The position numbers and the translations under genes are program-made. Shown here piece after piece: positions 1-9,771 of a stretch of DNA of 64,000 nucleotides (its first letter is position 1; each line of letters opens with the position of its first letter). The stretch comes from Geobacter sp. (lineage in GTDB: Bacteria > Desulfobacterota > Desulfuromonadia > Geobacterales > Pseudopelobacteraceae), in assembly GCA_009885845.1 (NCBI GenBank), contig VFJW01000007.1:36515-100514 (forward strand), written 5' to 3'. Below the pieces are notes generated by a model. That model made no database searches. It had not been told where the DNA came from and saw only the letters and a list, made by a program, of their open reading frames with translations.

Positions 1-926
1 AAGTTTTGGCAGGTATAGCAACTGCAACTCGGATCAACGGGAAAAAAATCCCGCTTATAGTTTTTGTTGGTCAGGCGGATTCTGCCGCGACGGGTAAAAA
101 GGGTGGCGCTTCTGGCATATCGCGTCGGAATAACGCAGTCAAACATATCAATGCCACGCTCAACACTTTCAAGTATGTCCTCTGGGAGGCCGACACCCAT
201 CAGATAACGCGGCTTGTCTTCCGGCAGATGAGGGGTTGTGAAACCGACTATCTTTTTCAGCAGTTCAAGTCCTTCGCCGACACTGACACCTCCGATTGCG
301 TAGCCAGGCAGATCAAGTTTGCGCATCTCTTTTGCACACATTTCACGCAGATCTTCGTACACACTTCCCTGAACAATACCGAACAGAGCCTGGCCGTTGT
401 CAGTCATGGTATTTTGACACTCTTTCAACCACCGGATTGTTTTCAGGGTTGATTTTTCAGCATAAGAACGGTCACAGGGGTAGGGGATGCATTCATCAAA
501 TGCCATGATAATGTCGGCGCCGAGATCCTGCTGGATTCTTGTCGCAATTGCTGGATCAAGATAAATCTCTGACCCGGTGATCTCATGCTTGAAGAACACA
601 CCATCTTCTGTAATTCGTTTATTAGGAAGTGAAAATACCTGAAATCCACCGGAGTCGGTAAGGATGGGTTTGTCCCATGCCATAAATTTGTGCAGTCCGC
701 CGGCTTTTTTAACCAGACCTTCTCCCGGCTGCAAATGCAGATGATATGTATTTGAAAGGATAATCTGGGAGCCGGTCTCCTTGATTTGTGCCGGGGTAAG
801 CGGCTTCATGGCCCCGTGAGTTGCTACCGGCATAAAAATAGGAGTTTGAATGTCGCCGCGTGCAGTAGTGACAATGCCGAGGCGGGCCGAGCAGGCGGGG
901 TCTTTTTTAAGAAGTGAGAATTTCAT
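1..926 (-). CDS. tgt: Queuine/preQ1 tRNA-ribosyltransferase (3' end outside window)
   Basis: The minus strand reads from an ATG at 924-926 as an open frame of about 308 residues that leaves the left edge, so the C-terminus is missing. The start reads MKFSLLKKDPACSARLG, followed by family signatures: ATHGAMKPLTP, the LSNTYHLHL segment, TDSGGFQVFSL, AFDECIPYPC, the GIVQGS loop, and GGVSVGE. TGT exchanges guanine-34 of tRNAs carrying a GUN anticodon for the queuosine precursor preQ1, using an aspartate nucleophile (the TDSGGFQ region acts in substrate binding). The zinc-binding Cys cluster near the C-terminus lies outside the window. Transcribed away from frdCAB, so 927-1313 is a divergent intergenic region. 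Confidence 0.95.
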   Translation of the reverse strand, partial: MKFSLLKKDPACSARLGIVTTARGDIQTPIFMPVATHGAMKPLTPAQIKETGSQIILSNTYHLHLQPGEGLVKKAGGLHKFMAWDKPILTDSGGFQVFSLPNKRITEDGVFFKHEITGSEIYLDPAIATRIQQDLGADIIMAFDECIPYPCDRSYAEKSTLKTIRWLKECQNTMTDNGQALFGIVQGSVYEDLREMCAKEMRKLDLPGYAIGGVSVGEGLELLKKIVGFTTPHLPEDKPRYLMGVGLPEDILESVERGIDMFDCVIPTRYARSATLFTRRGRIRLTNKNYKRDFFPVDPSCSCYTCQN

Positions 927-1053
927 GGAATCTCCAAAAGCGGAACCGAGGGAAACTGCCGGTGTTTAACGCTGAAGTCTTAGTATCAGAATGAGCGTTA
1001 AAATGCAATTTGTGAGTTCCGGATAGTGGTTTATGACGTTTTAATTGTACTCT

Positions 1054-1097
1054 GTATACACAAAATGGTTGCAATTTTTCATAACGATGTTTAGTAT
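1054..1097 (+). promoter_or_regulatory. Candidate frdCAB promoter with GTATAC element
   Basis: In the 387-base gap between tgt and frdC a sigma70-like pair is visible: TTGCAA at 1069-1074, a 17-base spacer, and TAGTAT at 1092-1097. A palindromic GTATAC lies just upstream at 1054-1059. The same hexamer occurs near the putative promoters of gltA and of the 12-heme cytochrome. The rest of the gap holds a possible leader peptide and nothing else I recognise. The promoter is inferred from sequence only. Confidence 0.35.
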
Positions 1098-1185
1098 CAC
1101 TGCGGTTGAATCTATATGTATAACTGAACTTGCGCCACCAACTTCGATCGACGCATCCAGATACCAATCTCAAGGAGGTTTACGA

Positions 1186-1236
1186 ATGAAAGTTGTCTCC
1201 CGGTTTTGTTGGCGCGGACCCCCGAAAGTTTTATGA
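1186..1236 (+). CDS. Possible 16-aa leader peptide upstream of frdC
   Basis: A perfect AAGGAGG at 1172-1178 stands 7 bases before an ATG that opens a 17-codon frame (MKVVSRFCWRGPPKVL, then TGA). It lies 77 bases before frdC, which has its own good ribosome site. The ribosome site is stronger than those of most genes in the window, which argues that the frame is translated. The peptide has no recognised family. It could be a regulatory uORF or the remnant of a longer gene. Confidence 0.35.
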   Translation: MKVVSRFCWRGPPKVL

Positions 1237-1313
1237 CGGCCCTCCCGAATTCCCTGTTGTTTCAAAGAAATTTTTCATTGTGAAGAATAAAACTATCTAA
1301 AGGAAGGAATGCT

Positions 1314-2003
1314 ATGCAACTCACCTCGTCATCCATCGGCAGAAAGATCCTGATGGCGATCACAGGCCAGGCCATGGTTCTGTTCGCTGTTGTACATCTG
1401 CTCGGTAACAGCTCCATCTTCGGGTGGCTCAATGGCGGAATCAACGCCTATGCCGTACACCTCCACAGTTTGCCGCTTCCGATCATCATCGGATTCCGTC
1501 TGGCATTGCTGGCCATGGTTTGTGTTCACATCTGGTTTGGTATCCAGCTGACCATTGAAAACCGTGGTGGTCGTCCCCAGCAGTATGCGGTCAAGTCTAC
1601 TCAGAAGGCAACGTTTGCCAGTGAAAACATGATCTGGACCGGATCTCTGCTCGGACTTTTTCTGCTGTATCATCTGGCCCATTTCACCCTCCAGGTGATA
1701 AGCCCGGAAACATCTGCGTTGAAGAATCTGGTGCCGTTACATAATGAAATGGTACCCAATGTTCTCGGCATGGTTATCGCCGGATTCAGGAATATCTTTG
1801 TATCATTCATTTATGCCGGAGCGATGGTTGCCCTGTTTCTGCATCTTTCACACGGCATCCAGAGCTTCTTCCAGACGATGGGGTGGAGCTGCGACAAGAG
1901 CCAGCCGATTCTTGTTAAATTCGGCACGCTCGTCGCTCTCGGTCTTTTTCTCGGTTATGTTACCATCCCGCTGACAATTTTTGCCGGCATTCTGAAAGGT
2001 TAA
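1314..2003 (+). CDS. frdC: Succinate dehydrogenase/fumarate reductase cytochrome b subunit
   Basis: This 229-residue membrane anchor carries heme b and links the flavoprotein/iron-sulfur arm to menaquinone in the inner membrane. Five hydrophobic helices are visible (roughly 11-33, 56-82, 105-130, 150-180, 198-225), as in the single-subunit cytochrome b558 type. Candidate heme ligands are His28, His72, His120/123 and His177/180. The start is supported by AAGGAAGG about 6 bases upstream of the ATG. It is followed 10 bases later by frdA and then frdB. In Geobacter the FrdCAB complex is known to work both as succinate dehydrogenase and as fumarate reductase, and this gene order matches. Confidence 0.93.
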   Translation: MQLTSSSIGRKILMAITGQAMVLFAVVHLLGNSSIFGWLNGGINAYAVHLHSLPLPIIIGFRLALLAMVCVHIWFGIQLTIENRGGRPQQYAVKSTQKATFASENMIWTGSLLGLFLLYHLAHFTLQVISPETSALKNLVPLHNEMVPNVLGMVIAGFRNIFVSFIYAGAMVALFLHLSHGIQSFFQTMGWSCDKSQPILVKFGTLVALGLFLGYVTIPLTIFAGILKG

Positions 2004-2013
2004 GGGGGTTATT

Positions 2014-3927
2014 GTGATACTTGATGGAAAATGTCCAACCGGACCTATTGAACAGACCTGGGACAAGCACCGTTTCGACCTGAAGCTGGTCAATCCCGCA
2101 AATAAACGGAAGTATAGCGTAATTGTCGTTGGTACCGGCCTGGCCGGTGGTGCTGCCGCGGCGTCTCTTGGTGAACTTGGTTACAACGTACAGGCTTTCT
2201 GTTATCAGGACAGCCCGCGTCGCGCCCACTCCATCGCTGCACAGGGTGGCATCAACGCTGCCAAAAACTATCCGAACGACGGCGATTCGATCTATCGCCT
2301 TTTCTATGACACAATTAAAGGCGGTGACTTCCGCGCCCGTGAAGCAGACGTCTGGCGACTTGCTCAGGTGTCGAACAACATCATCGATCAGTGCGTAGCC
2401 CAGGGCGTTCCTTTTGGCCGCGACTATGCCGGTTACCTTGATAACCGTTCTTTTGGTGGTGCCCAGGTTTCCCGTACCTTCTTCGCCCGTGGCCAGACCG
2501 GCCAGCAGCTGCTGCTCGGTGCCTACTCGGCTCTTTCCCGGCAGATCAAGCTTGGTTCGGTCAAGATGTACGACCGTCGCGAGATGCTTGATCTGGTTGT
2601 CGTTGACGGTGTCGCCCGCGGTATTACGGTGCGTAATCTGGTAACCGGTGAAATAGAAAGCTATGCAGCTGACGCTGTCTGCCTCGCTACCGGCGGGTAC
2701 GTAAATGTATTCTATCTCTCCACAAATGCTATGGGATGCTCGGTTACGGCCAACTGGAAAGCACACAAAAAAGGCGCGTATTTTGCCAATCCCTGCTACA
2801 CCCAAATCCACCCGACCTGTATTCCACAGGCTGGCGATTATCAGTCCAAGCTGACCCTGATGTCTGAATCACTCAGAAACGACGGTCGCGTATGGGTTCC
2901 AAAGAAGAAAGAAGATTGCGGTAAGCATCCCGCTGAAATTGCTGAAGATGATCGTGATTATTACCTTGAGCGTAAGTATCCCTCCTACGGTAACCTGGCA
3001 CCGCGTGATATTGCTTCCCGTGCTGCCAAGGAGCAGTGCGACGATGGTCGCGGTGTCGGTCCTGGTGGTCGCGGTGTATACCTTGATTTTGCCGATTCCA
3101 TTAAACGACTTGGGGAAGATACCATCCGTGAACGTTACGGCAACCTGTTCGAGATGTATGAAAAAATCACTGATGAAAACGGCTACAAACGTCCGATGCG
3201 TATGTACCCCGCTCCGCACTATTCAATGGGCGGTCTCTGGGTCGATTATAACCTGATGAGCAATATTCCCGGACTGTTTGTACTGGGTGAGGCCAACTTC
3301 TCGGTTCACGGCGCCAACCGCCTGGGTGCTTCGGCTCTCATGCAGGGTTTGGCCGATGGCTACTTTGTTATTCCATACACAATCGGTGGCTATCTGGCCA
3401 CTGTCAAGCCGGGGCAGGTCAAGACAGACCATCCTGAATTCAAAAAATGTGAAGAAGATGTCACCGCTGAACAGAACAAGATGCTCGGAATCAATGGCAA
3501 AAAGACGGTCTTTGAATTCATGCGTGAAGTCGGCGGCCTGATGTGGGAAAACTGCGGTATGGCTCGTACCAAGGAATCTCTTGAAACGAACCTCAAAAAG
3601 ATTCCTGCACTGCGCGAAGAGTTCTGGAAGAATGTCAAAGTTACCGGCAGTGGTTCTGAACTCAATCAGCAGCTGGAAAACGCCGGTCGTACTGCCGACT
3701 TCCTCGAGTTCAGTGAACTTATGTGCAAGGATGCCCTGCACCGTAACGAGTCCTGCGGCGGCCATTTCCGTTCTGAATATCAGGATGCTGGTGAAGCGCA
3801 GCGTGACGATGTTAACTTCTGCTATGTCGGAGCCTGGGAGTACAAGGGTGCCGATAAGGAACCGGAACTGCACAAGGAACCTCTGAAATTTGACAATGTA
3901 CATCTCGCCATAAGGAGCTACAAATAA
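2014..3927 (+). CDS. frdA: Succinate dehydrogenase/fumarate reductase flavoprotein subunit
   Basis: The 637-residue catalytic subunit interconverts succinate and fumarate in the TCA cycle. The dinucleotide-binding motif [14 protein letters not shown] is at about 38-51. The [10 protein letters not shown] segment at about 72-81 carries the histidine that covalently binds FAD in this family. [11 protein letters not shown] at about 432-442 is the conserved C-terminal flavin segment. The start is a GTG at 2014 preceded by AAGGGGG; no better in-frame ATG exists nearby. The stop codon overlaps the frdB start by one base, so FrdA and FrdB are probably translationally coupled. Length is normal for the three-subunit (Bacillus/Wolinella-like) branch. 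Confidence 0.96.
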   Translation: MILDGKCPTGPIEQTWDKHRFDLKLVNPANKRKYSVIVVGTGLAGGAAAASLGELGYNVQAFCYQDSPRRAHSIAAQGGINAAKNYPNDGDSIYRLFYDTIKGGDFRAREADVWRLAQVSNNIIDQCVAQGVPFGRDYAGYLDNRSFGGAQVSRTFFARGQTGQQLLLGAYSALSRQIKLGSVKMYDRREMLDLVVVDGVARGITVRNLVTGEIESYAADAVCLATGGYVNVFYLSTNAMGCSVTANWKAHKKGAYFANPCYTQIHPTCIPQAGDYQSKLTLMSESLRNDGRVWVPKKKEDCGKHPAEIAEDDRDYYLERKYPSYGNLAPRDIASRAAKEQCDDGRGVGPGGRGVYLDFADSIKRLGEDTIRERYGNLFEMYEKITDENGYKRPMRMYPAPHYSMGGLWVDYNLMSNIPGLFVLGEANFSVHGANRLGASALMQGLADGYFVIPYTIGGYLATVKPGQVKTDHPEFKKCEEDVTAEQNKMLGINGKKTVFEFMREVGGLMWENCGMARTKESLETNLKKIPALREEFWKNVKVTGSGSELNQQLENAGRTADFLEFSELMCKDALHRNESCGGHFRSEYQDAGEAQRDDVNFCYVGAWEYKGADKEPELHKEPLKFDNVHLAIRSYK

Positions 3928-4685
3928 TGAGCGATCACAAGACCATGACTTTGACACTGATCGTGTGGCGCCAGAAAAATGCCAGCGATGCAGGTAAATT
4001 CGAAACCTATACTGCAAAAAACATCACCGATCACCATTCTTTTCTGGAGATGCTTGATTGTGTGAACGAAGATCTGATCCACGCAGGGAAAACCCCTATC
4101 GTTTTTGACCACGACTGTCGCGAAGGCATCTGCGGCATGTGTTCCCAGGTTATTAACGGGGCACCGCACGGCGGACAGGACCGCACAACGGTATGTCAGC
4201 TGCATATGCGTAAATTCAAGGATGGTGATACAATCTACATTGAGCCGTGGAGAGCACGCGCATTCCCGATCATTAGTGACTTGATTGTGGATCGTTCCGC
4301 TCTGGACAAAATTATTCAGGCCGGTGGTTACACCTCCTGTCACACCGGCGGAGTCGCTGACGGTAACGCAATTCTGATTCCAAAACCGGTTGCTGATGAG
4401 GCTATGGATGCCGCTGAATGTGTTGGTTGTGGTGCATGTGTTGCCGGTTGCCCGAATGGTTCGGCTATGCTGTTCACCGGAGCTAAAGTTTCCCAGTTGG
4501 CGATATTACCACAGGGTAAAGGCGAAGCTTCTGCTCGAGTGAAGAATATGACTGATACCATGACGGAATGTGGTTTCGGCAATTGCTCTAACCACTATGA
4601 GTGTATGGCTGCCTGTCCGAAGGGGATAAACGTCAAGTTCATTGCACGCATGAACCGGGAGTTTATCAAGGCATTGGTAGTCTGA
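3927..4685 (+). CDS. frdB: Succinate dehydrogenase/fumarate reductase iron-sulfur subunit
   Basis: The 252-residue electron-transfer subunit connects FAD in FrdA with heme in FrdC. The N-terminal ferredoxin domain has CREGICGMC (Cys64, 69, 72) with Cys90 as the fourth [2Fe-2S] ligand. The C-terminal domain has [12 protein letters not shown] at 165-176 for a [4Fe-4S] cluster and a second set around Cys220, Cys226 and Cys230. The start overlaps the last base of frdA. It is the last gene of the frdCAB operon and a strong terminator follows within 30 bases. Confidence 0.96.
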   Translation: MSDHKTMTLTLIVWRQKNASDAGKFETYTAKNITDHHSFLEMLDCVNEDLIHAGKTPIVFDHDCREGICGMCSQVINGAPHGGQDRTTVCQLHMRKFKDGDTIYIEPWRARAFPIISDLIVDRSALDKIIQAGGYTSCHTGGVADGNAILIPKPVADEAMDAAECVGCGACVAGCPNGSAMLFTGAKVSQLAILPQGKGEASARVKNMTDTMTECGFGNCSNHYECMAACPKGINVKFIARMNREFIKALVV

Positions 4686-4714
4686 TTTTATTCTATGAAC
4701 TGATATTGAGCTTT

Positions 4715-4747
4715 CGGGGCGGCCTTTTTGGCTGCCCCGATTTTTTT
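4715..4747 (+). terminator. Rho-independent terminator after frdCAB
   Basis: An inverted repeat CGGGGCGGCC / GGCTGCCCCG (4715-4739) with a short T-rich loop is followed by a run of seven T at 4741-4747. The ribosome site of the next gene begins at 4748, directly after the T-run, so the Cas6-like gene depends on read-through or on a promoter overlapping this element. Confidence 0.85.
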
Positions 4748-4761
4748 GGAGCTGAAATCCT

Positions 4762-5664
4762 GTGGGATTAGATTTTGTTCGCATAGAGTGTGAGGTTACT
4801 ACTGATCCTCCCGCTCAATTAACCGCCGCACTTCATCAAGTGTTGCGTACATTTGAAGCAGAGTTCAAATCACTGTGCTGCCGGTTCCCGCAGGGTAACT
4901 GTGATGTCTGCAGCCAGCAGGTTGGGTGCTCCTACTGTAATATATTTAATAAAAAACTGTCACCTGATCCTGAAATTATACGACTCCACCAAAAACCATC
5001 ATTACCATTTTCTTTATACATCAGAGGGATGGATGATAATACGTTGTCCAGTACTGTAGGTCTTGTCATTGTCGGCTCGGCGATAAATTATATTGGATTA
5101 TTTCACGCAGCGCTTTTGCGCATTGTTGAAACAGGGGTAAATTCTACCGGGCTGCCATATACCGTGCGTTCCCATAGCCTTGATCATCAGGAAGTCAGGC
5201 ATGACATTACACCTGCCGAGTTACTGTCCGGGAATATAGTTCTCCTTTCCGGTGAGCATATCCTGCAGAATACTGTTCATTCTGACCACGCCGGATTGAG
5301 ACTGGTTTCGCCGCTGCGTTTGCTAAGTAATGGCTCAATTACTCATCGTTTTGACTTCAACACGTTTTTTTGCAGTCAGTTACGTCGCTGCTCTTCATTA
5401 TGGGCGTATTACGGTGTCGGAGAGCTGAATCTGGATTATGTACACCTGGCAAAATGCGCTCAAAACGTTGCTGTTTTTGACGACAAGATACAGTATACTC
5501 GTCCACCATGGTCTAATAGTTTGAGCCAGGCAGGTTTAACCGGTTCGGTTGAATGTGCCGGGCTTGTCGAGCCGATGTTCTCACTGCTGCTTCTCGGCAG
5601 TTATTTCAATGCCGGCAAGGGGGCATCATATGGATCAGGTTTTCATAAAATCGAGGTGATGTGA
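4762..5664 (+). CDS. Orphan Cas6-like CRISPR RNA endonuclease (RAMP family)
   Basis: The 300-residue product resembles the Cas6 C-terminal-domain family (pre-crRNA processing endoribonucleases). The C-terminus has the glycine-rich loop NAGKGASYGSGFHKIEV, placed as in Cas6 proteins, and LHQKPSLPFSLYI in the middle matches the family's conserved RPF-like segment. The N-terminal half has cysteines (CDVC...GCSYC at about 52-63) similar to the CxxC...CxY segment of this family. No CRISPR repeats or other cas genes are in the window. The start is GTG at 4762 with GGAG at 4748-4751. It overlaps the following lipoprotein gene region by an ATGTGA junction. Catalytic residues are not certain; a house-keeping RNA-processing role is possible. 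Confidence 0.7.
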   Translation: MGLDFVRIECEVTTDPPAQLTAALHQVLRTFEAEFKSLCCRFPQGNCDVCSQQVGCSYCNIFNKKLSPDPEIIRLHQKPSLPFSLYIRGMDDNTLSSTVGLVIVGSAINYIGLFHAALLRIVETGVNSTGLPYTVRSHSLDHQEVRHDITPAELLSGNIVLLSGEHILQNTVHSDHAGLRLVSPLRLLSNGSITHRFDFNTFFCSQLRRCSSLWAYYGVGELNLDYVHLAKCAQNVAVFDDKIQYTRPPWSNSLSQAGLTGSVECAGLVEPMFSLLLLGSYFNAGKGASYGSGFHKIEVM

Positions 5665-5666
5665 CG

Positions 5667-6395
5667 ATGGTTAAAAATTATGTCATTTTCAGACATATAT
5701 TTGTTAAGCCTGCTCTTGCGGCATTTTTTATGCTGTTAGTAATGGTTTTTCTCTCCGGCTGCCAGTCATATCGCCAACCTGCCGAAGTTGAATATATGAG
5801 TGGTGTTGCTGTTGAAGCATTTTCCAGCAACGCGTCACTTTCCTATACAACCTCCGATCGGAGTACCTCCGGCAACGGGGTTCTCATGTACCGAAAGCCG
5901 GATCAAATCCGGGCTGTCATTCTCTCGCCGTTTGGTTCAGTCCTTCAGGAAGTATACGTATCCGGAGATCAGATTACGATTATTGATTCTGGAAACGGCA
6001 CTGCTTTTAGCGGTTCTTACATGGATTTGCCTGTAAAAGGGAATATCAGTGGATGGCGAAACATACATTGGCTTATCGATATTGATCTCCCTGAATCCTC
6101 GAGGCGCACAGTTGTCATTGAGAGAACCAATAAGTATGGCAACCAGGAAAAAGCTGCTTTTGAAAATGGCTTGTTAACTTCAAAGGCAACAGCAGAGGGT
6201 GGCAAAGTCAGATACGGCAGATACACCACGGTGAGAGGTGTGGCATTCCCACTTGAGATTTCATACGAAACCGTTGCAAAAGAAACGTTTACTATTCTAT
6301 TCGAAGATCCGGAAATTAATGCTTCATTTGCAGATGGTATTTTTACTCCAAATCTGAGTAAACTTCGCGTGTATCCGTTATCCGGTATAAGATGA
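5667..6395 (+). CDS. Outer-membrane-type lipoprotein, LolB/DUF4292-like
   Basis: The 242-residue protein has a lipoprotein signal ending in VFLSGC, with the lipidated cysteine at about residue 31. The body is predicted beta-rich and contains MYRKPDQIRAVILSPFG, a pattern like the half-barrel of LolB and related DUF4292 proteins that handle lipoproteins or hydrophobic ligands. I chose the ATG at 5667 because GAGGTG ends 8 bases before it; a GTG at 5661 overlapping the previous stop is the alternative. It follows the Cas6-like gene without a gap, so the two are probably co-transcribed although no functional link is known. Confidence 0.7.
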   Translation: MVKNYVIFRHIFVKPALAAFFMLLVMVFLSGCQSYRQPAEVEYMSGVAVEAFSSNASLSYTTSDRSTSGNGVLMYRKPDQIRAVILSPFGSVLQEVYVSGDQITIIDSGNGTAFSGSYMDLPVKGNISGWRNIHWLIDIDLPESSRRTVVIERTNKYGNQEKAAFENGLLTSKATAEGGKVRYGRYTTVRGVAFPLEISYETVAKETFTILFEDPEINASFADGIFTPNLSKLRVYPLSGIR

Positions 6396-6467
6396 CTATC
6401 TGGGTTCTACTCTGTTTAGATTCAATTTGTATCACAAAATTAATTCATCAATTTGAAAGTGAGAAAT

Positions 6468-8030
6468 ATGGCTACCGACATTCACAGTCAAAAAATCCTG
6501 ATACTTGACTTCGGCTCCCAATATACCCAGTTGATCGCCCGTCGTGTCCGAGAAGCTCATGTTTACTGCGAACTGCACCCGTTCGATATGGATCTTGCGG
6601 CAATCCGTTCTTTTGCCCCCAGTGGCATTATACTGTCCGGTGGTCCCTGTTCGGTCTATGACGAGGGGGCACCATCTGTCGCGGAGGAACTTTTTGAGCT
6701 CGGCGTACCGGTGTTTGGGATCTGCTATGGTATGCAGCTGATGAGTCGCCACTTCGGCGGTGAGGTCGTACCGGCTGGTAAAAGGGAATTCGGCCATGCT
6801 GAACTACTCTCTGTCGGTCAACCGGGCCCGATGTTTGACAGTTTTTTTGTTGATGGCAGTAGTCCGGTCTGGATGAGTCATGGTGACCATGTGTCCCGTG
6901 TTCCGGATGGTTTTGATGTCGTTGCAGGGACATCTAACGCCCCGGTCTGTGTTATCCAGAATATCAGCAGAAATCTCTTCGGCGTCCAGTTTCATCCTGA
7001 GGTGAACCATACGCCGCGTGGCGAGCAGCTCATCGACACGTTTGTCCGGGCGATCTGCAACTGTAGCGGGCAATGGACTCCCGGCCGGATTATTGAGGAT
7101 TCTATCGAACGGATCCGTCACCAGGTCGATGACGACACTGTTATACTCGGACTCTCCGGGGGAGTTGACTCCTCGGTTGCCGCCGCTTTGATCCATCGTG
7201 CAATCGGTGACCAGTTGATCTGCGTTTTCGTTGACAATGGTCTGCTACGTCTGGGGGAGGGTGATCAGGTTATGGCGACTTTCGCGCTGAATCTCGGGGT
7301 CAAGGTTATCCGGGTTGATGCAGAGGAGCGTTTTTTGTCAGCCCTGGCTGGCGTAAGTGATCCGGAGAAAAAACGCAAGATCATCGGCGGCCTGTTCGTT
7401 GATATTTTCGAAGAACAATCAAAACTGATTAAAGATGCCAACTGGCTGGCTCAGGGAACCATTTATCCGGACGTCATAGAATCTGCCGGCGCAAAAACCG
7501 GCAAGGCACATAATATCAAGAGTCATCACAATGTCGGCGGACTGCCTGAGTATATGAAGCTTACATTGCTCGAACCACTTCGGGAGCTGTTCAAGGATGA
7601 AGTGCGCGCTATCGGGGAAGAGCTTGGTCTGCCCCGTCAGATGGTCTGGCGCCACCCCTTTCCCGGTCCCGGTCTCGGTGTGCGTATTCTCGGTGAAGTA
7701 AAAAAAGAGTACTGCGAAATTCTACGCCGGGCTGATGCAATTTATATAGAGGAACTTTACGCCTCAGGACATTATGACAAGATCAGTCAGGCTTTTGCGG
7801 TGTTTCTGCCGGTCAAAAGCGTTGGCGTCATGGGCGATGGCCGTACCTATGAGTATGTGGTTGCCCTGCGAGCAGTTGAGACCAAAGATTTCATGACCGC
7901 CGACTGGTACCCGATGCCGTATGAGGATCTGGCCCGCATCAGCGGTCGGATCATCAATGAAGTCAAGGGAATCAACCGGGTTGTCTACGATATATCCAGT
8001 AAGCCTCCGGCAACAATTGAGTGGGAATAG
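6468..8030 (+). CDS. guaA: GMP synthase (glutamine-hydrolysing)
   Basis: The 520-residue enzyme converts XMP, ATP and glutamine to GMP, the last step of guanine nucleotide synthesis. The N-terminal class I glutamine amidotransferase begins [13 protein letters not shown] and carries the nucleophile elbow FGICYGMQL and the His-Glu pair FHPEVNHT. The ATP pyrophosphatase domain has the P-loop [13 protein letters not shown]. The C-terminal dimerisation/XMP-binding part ends KPPATIEWE, the standard family terminus. The frame opens earlier at a TTG (6453), but the ATG at 6468 gives the usual N-terminus. Confidence 0.97.
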   Translation: MATDIHSQKILILDFGSQYTQLIARRVREAHVYCELHPFDMDLAAIRSFAPSGIILSGGPCSVYDEGAPSVAEELFELGVPVFGICYGMQLMSRHFGGEVVPAGKREFGHAELLSVGQPGPMFDSFFVDGSSPVWMSHGDHVSRVPDGFDVVAGTSNAPVCVIQNISRNLFGVQFHPEVNHTPRGEQLIDTFVRAICNCSGQWTPGRIIEDSIERIRHQVDDDTVILGLSGGVDSSVAAALIHRAIGDQLICVFVDNGLLRLGEGDQVMATFALNLGVKVIRVDAEERFLSALAGVSDPEKKRKIIGGLFVDIFEEQSKLIKDANWLAQGTIYPDVIESAGAKTGKAHNIKSHHNVGGLPEYMKLTLLEPLRELFKDEVRAIGEELGLPRQMVWRHPFPGPGLGVRILGEVKKEYCEILRRADAIYIEELYASGHYDKISQAFAVFLPVKSVGVMGDGRTYEYVVALRAVETKDFMTADWYPMPYEDLARISGRIINEVKGINRVVYDISSKPPATIEWE

Positions 8031-8200
8031 CCGTCCTCGGTATATAATGAGAGTATTTTTCTGTCTGTTGGTCGATGCCGGATTGAATTGAAAAATGTAA
8101 AGTTTTTGTATTGACTTTTTCTTGGCACTCCATTAGAGATAAAAACAATCTTATTTGTATCGTTAAAATAATAAAATGCCTGTACAGTTTTTGTGTTACC

Positions 8201-8233
8201 ACGACTTGTCGTCACAATTTTGTCTGTTATACT
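8201..8233 (+). promoter_or_regulatory. Candidate promoter of the cbb3 oxidase operon
   Basis: TTGTCG at 8206-8211 and TATACT at 8228-8233 are separated by 16 bases. The -35 hexamer is inside a 12-base dyad ACGAC-TT-GTCGT at 8201-8212, a possible operator. The distance to ccoN is 80 bases. The rest of 8031-8312 is AT-rich and shows no gene. Prediction only. Confidence 0.35.
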
Positions 8234-8312
8234 CACCACACAGTAGCGAAAGCCATTACAGTACTTAAAAATTACCCTTGATTCAAAGGATTTGACTTAA
8301 AGGAGCAGAAGC

Positions 8313-9713
8313 ATGAAAGCATCAACGCGGTATGTGGATGACTCGGTAAAAGGTTTCATCACCTGGAGCATCATCTGGGGAACGATTGCGGTCGTCGTCG
8401 GCATTGTGATCTCCCTGCAGCTGGCCTGGCCACAACTGAATGTTGCGCCTTACCTGACGTATGGCCGACTCCGCCCGATTCACACCAATGCCGGTATTTT
8501 CGGCTGGGGCATCGGCAGCTTCATCGCAATGTTTTTTTATATCACTCAGAGGCTCACCAAAACGCCGCTCTGGAGTCCGAAGCTGGCACGGGTAACGCTC
8601 TGGATCTTTAACGTCGCCATTGCATCCGCAGCGGTGACGCTGGCCATGGGGATCAACCGCACCAAGGAGTACGCCGAGCTGGAATGGCCTCTGGCGATCG
8701 TTGTTGCCATCCTCTGGGTGCTTTTCTCGATCAATGTCTTTATGACGATCCTCAAGCGTAAGGAAGAGCAGATGTATATCTCGCTCTGGTACATCATGGC
8801 TGCGCTGGTCGGCGTTACGGTGCTGTACGTGGTCAACAATCTGGGGATGCCGCTCCATCTGTTTAAATCCTACTCGGCCTTTGCAGGAACCAACGATGCC
8901 AATGTGCAGTGGTGGTACGGCCATAATGCCGTGGCTATGGTGCTTACCGTACCTCCTCTTGCGATCTTTTATTATTTCCTCCCGAAAATCACCAATAATC
9001 CGATTTACAGTCACCGGATGGGAATTATCGCCTTCTGGAGTCTGATCTTCATGTACCTCTGGACCGGAGCACATCATCTGCTTTGGACACCGGTGCCGGA
9101 CTGGATTCAGACCGTTGCTATGGCTTTCTCGATCATGTTGATCGCGCCTTCGTGGGGCGCGGTTATGAACGGCTATCTGACCATGAACGGCCAGTGGGAA
9201 AAAATGAAGTCCAATTATCTGGTCAAATTCATGATTGTCGGCATAACTTTCTACGGATTACAGACGCTGCAGGGTCCGATGCAGGCTGTTCGTTCGTTCT
9301 CGGCATTTATCCATTACACTGACTGGGTTCCGGGGCATGTCCACATGGGTACGATGGGGTGGGTTTCCATGATACTGTTTGGCGCCACCTATTATGTAAC
9401 AACAACGTTGAGTGATACCGAAATCTACAGTATCAAGCTTGCAAATGCTCACTTCTGGCTGGTTCTGGTCGGACAGCTGATTTATTCCATAACCATGTGG
9501 ATTGCCGGAGTTCAGCAGGGAAGTATGCTGCTGGCCACCAATCCGGACGGAACGCTGCACTACAGTTTTATGGAAACTATGATCGCTATCTTCCCGTATT
9601 ACAAGATCAGGGCGATCAGCGGTTTCATCTATCTGGCCGGATTAGCACTCTTTATCTACAACATCTACAAAACTTTTCAGAAAGGTGCGGAGTCATCCGT
9701 TGCCAAGGCGTAA
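8313..9713 (+). CDS. ccoN: cbb3-type cytochrome c oxidase subunit I
   Basis: The 466-residue polytopic protein is the oxygen-reducing heme-copper core in the inner membrane. Visible ligands are His57 in RPIHTNAG (low-spin heme b), the YGHNAVAM segment around residue 204 and the HH pair in WTGAHHLLWTP around 255 (CuB), and HVHMG around 342 (heme ligands). Eleven to twelve hydrophobic helices fit the family. The start follows AAAGGAGCAG at about 8300-8309. It heads an operon with ccoO, ccoQ and ccoP. In a metal reducer this high-affinity oxidase probably consumes traces of oxygen. Confidence 0.94.
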   Translation: MKASTRYVDDSVKGFITWSIIWGTIAVVVGIVISLQLAWPQLNVAPYLTYGRLRPIHTNAGIFGWGIGSFIAMFFYITQRLTKTPLWSPKLARVTLWIFNVAIASAAVTLAMGINRTKEYAELEWPLAIVVAILWVLFSINVFMTILKRKEEQMYISLWYIMAALVGVTVLYVVNNLGMPLHLFKSYSAFAGTNDANVQWWYGHNAVAMVLTVPPLAIFYYFLPKITNNPIYSHRMGIIAFWSLIFMYLWTGAHHLLWTPVPDWIQTVAMAFSIMLIAPSWGAVMNGYLTMNGQWEKMKSNYLVKFMIVGITFYGLQTLQGPMQAVRSFSAFIHYTDWVPGHVHMGTMGWVSMILFGATYYVTTTLSDTEIYSIKLANAHFWLVLVGQLIYSITMWIAGVQQGSMLLATNPDGTLHYSFMETMIAIFPYYKIRAISGFIYLAGLALFIYNIYKTFQKGAESSVAKA

Positions 9714-9771
9714 TCTGCCGACGGAACGCTGTAATACCTTACTTAAATTCACTACAGACGAGGACGATACC

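Noticed and set aside
1960..2811. 283-codon minus-strand frame opposite frdC/frdA
   Set aside because: It is antisense to a gene pair with strong family matches; no ribosome site or domain.
3223..4017. 264-codon minus-strand frame opposite frdA/frdB
   Set aside because: Shadow of frdA and frdB with no family features.
8130..8150. TTGGCAC, a possible sigma54 -24 box before ccoN
   Set aside because: The matching -12 TTGC is absent at the right distance (TAGAG stands there), so I prefer the sigma70-like pair at 8206-8233.
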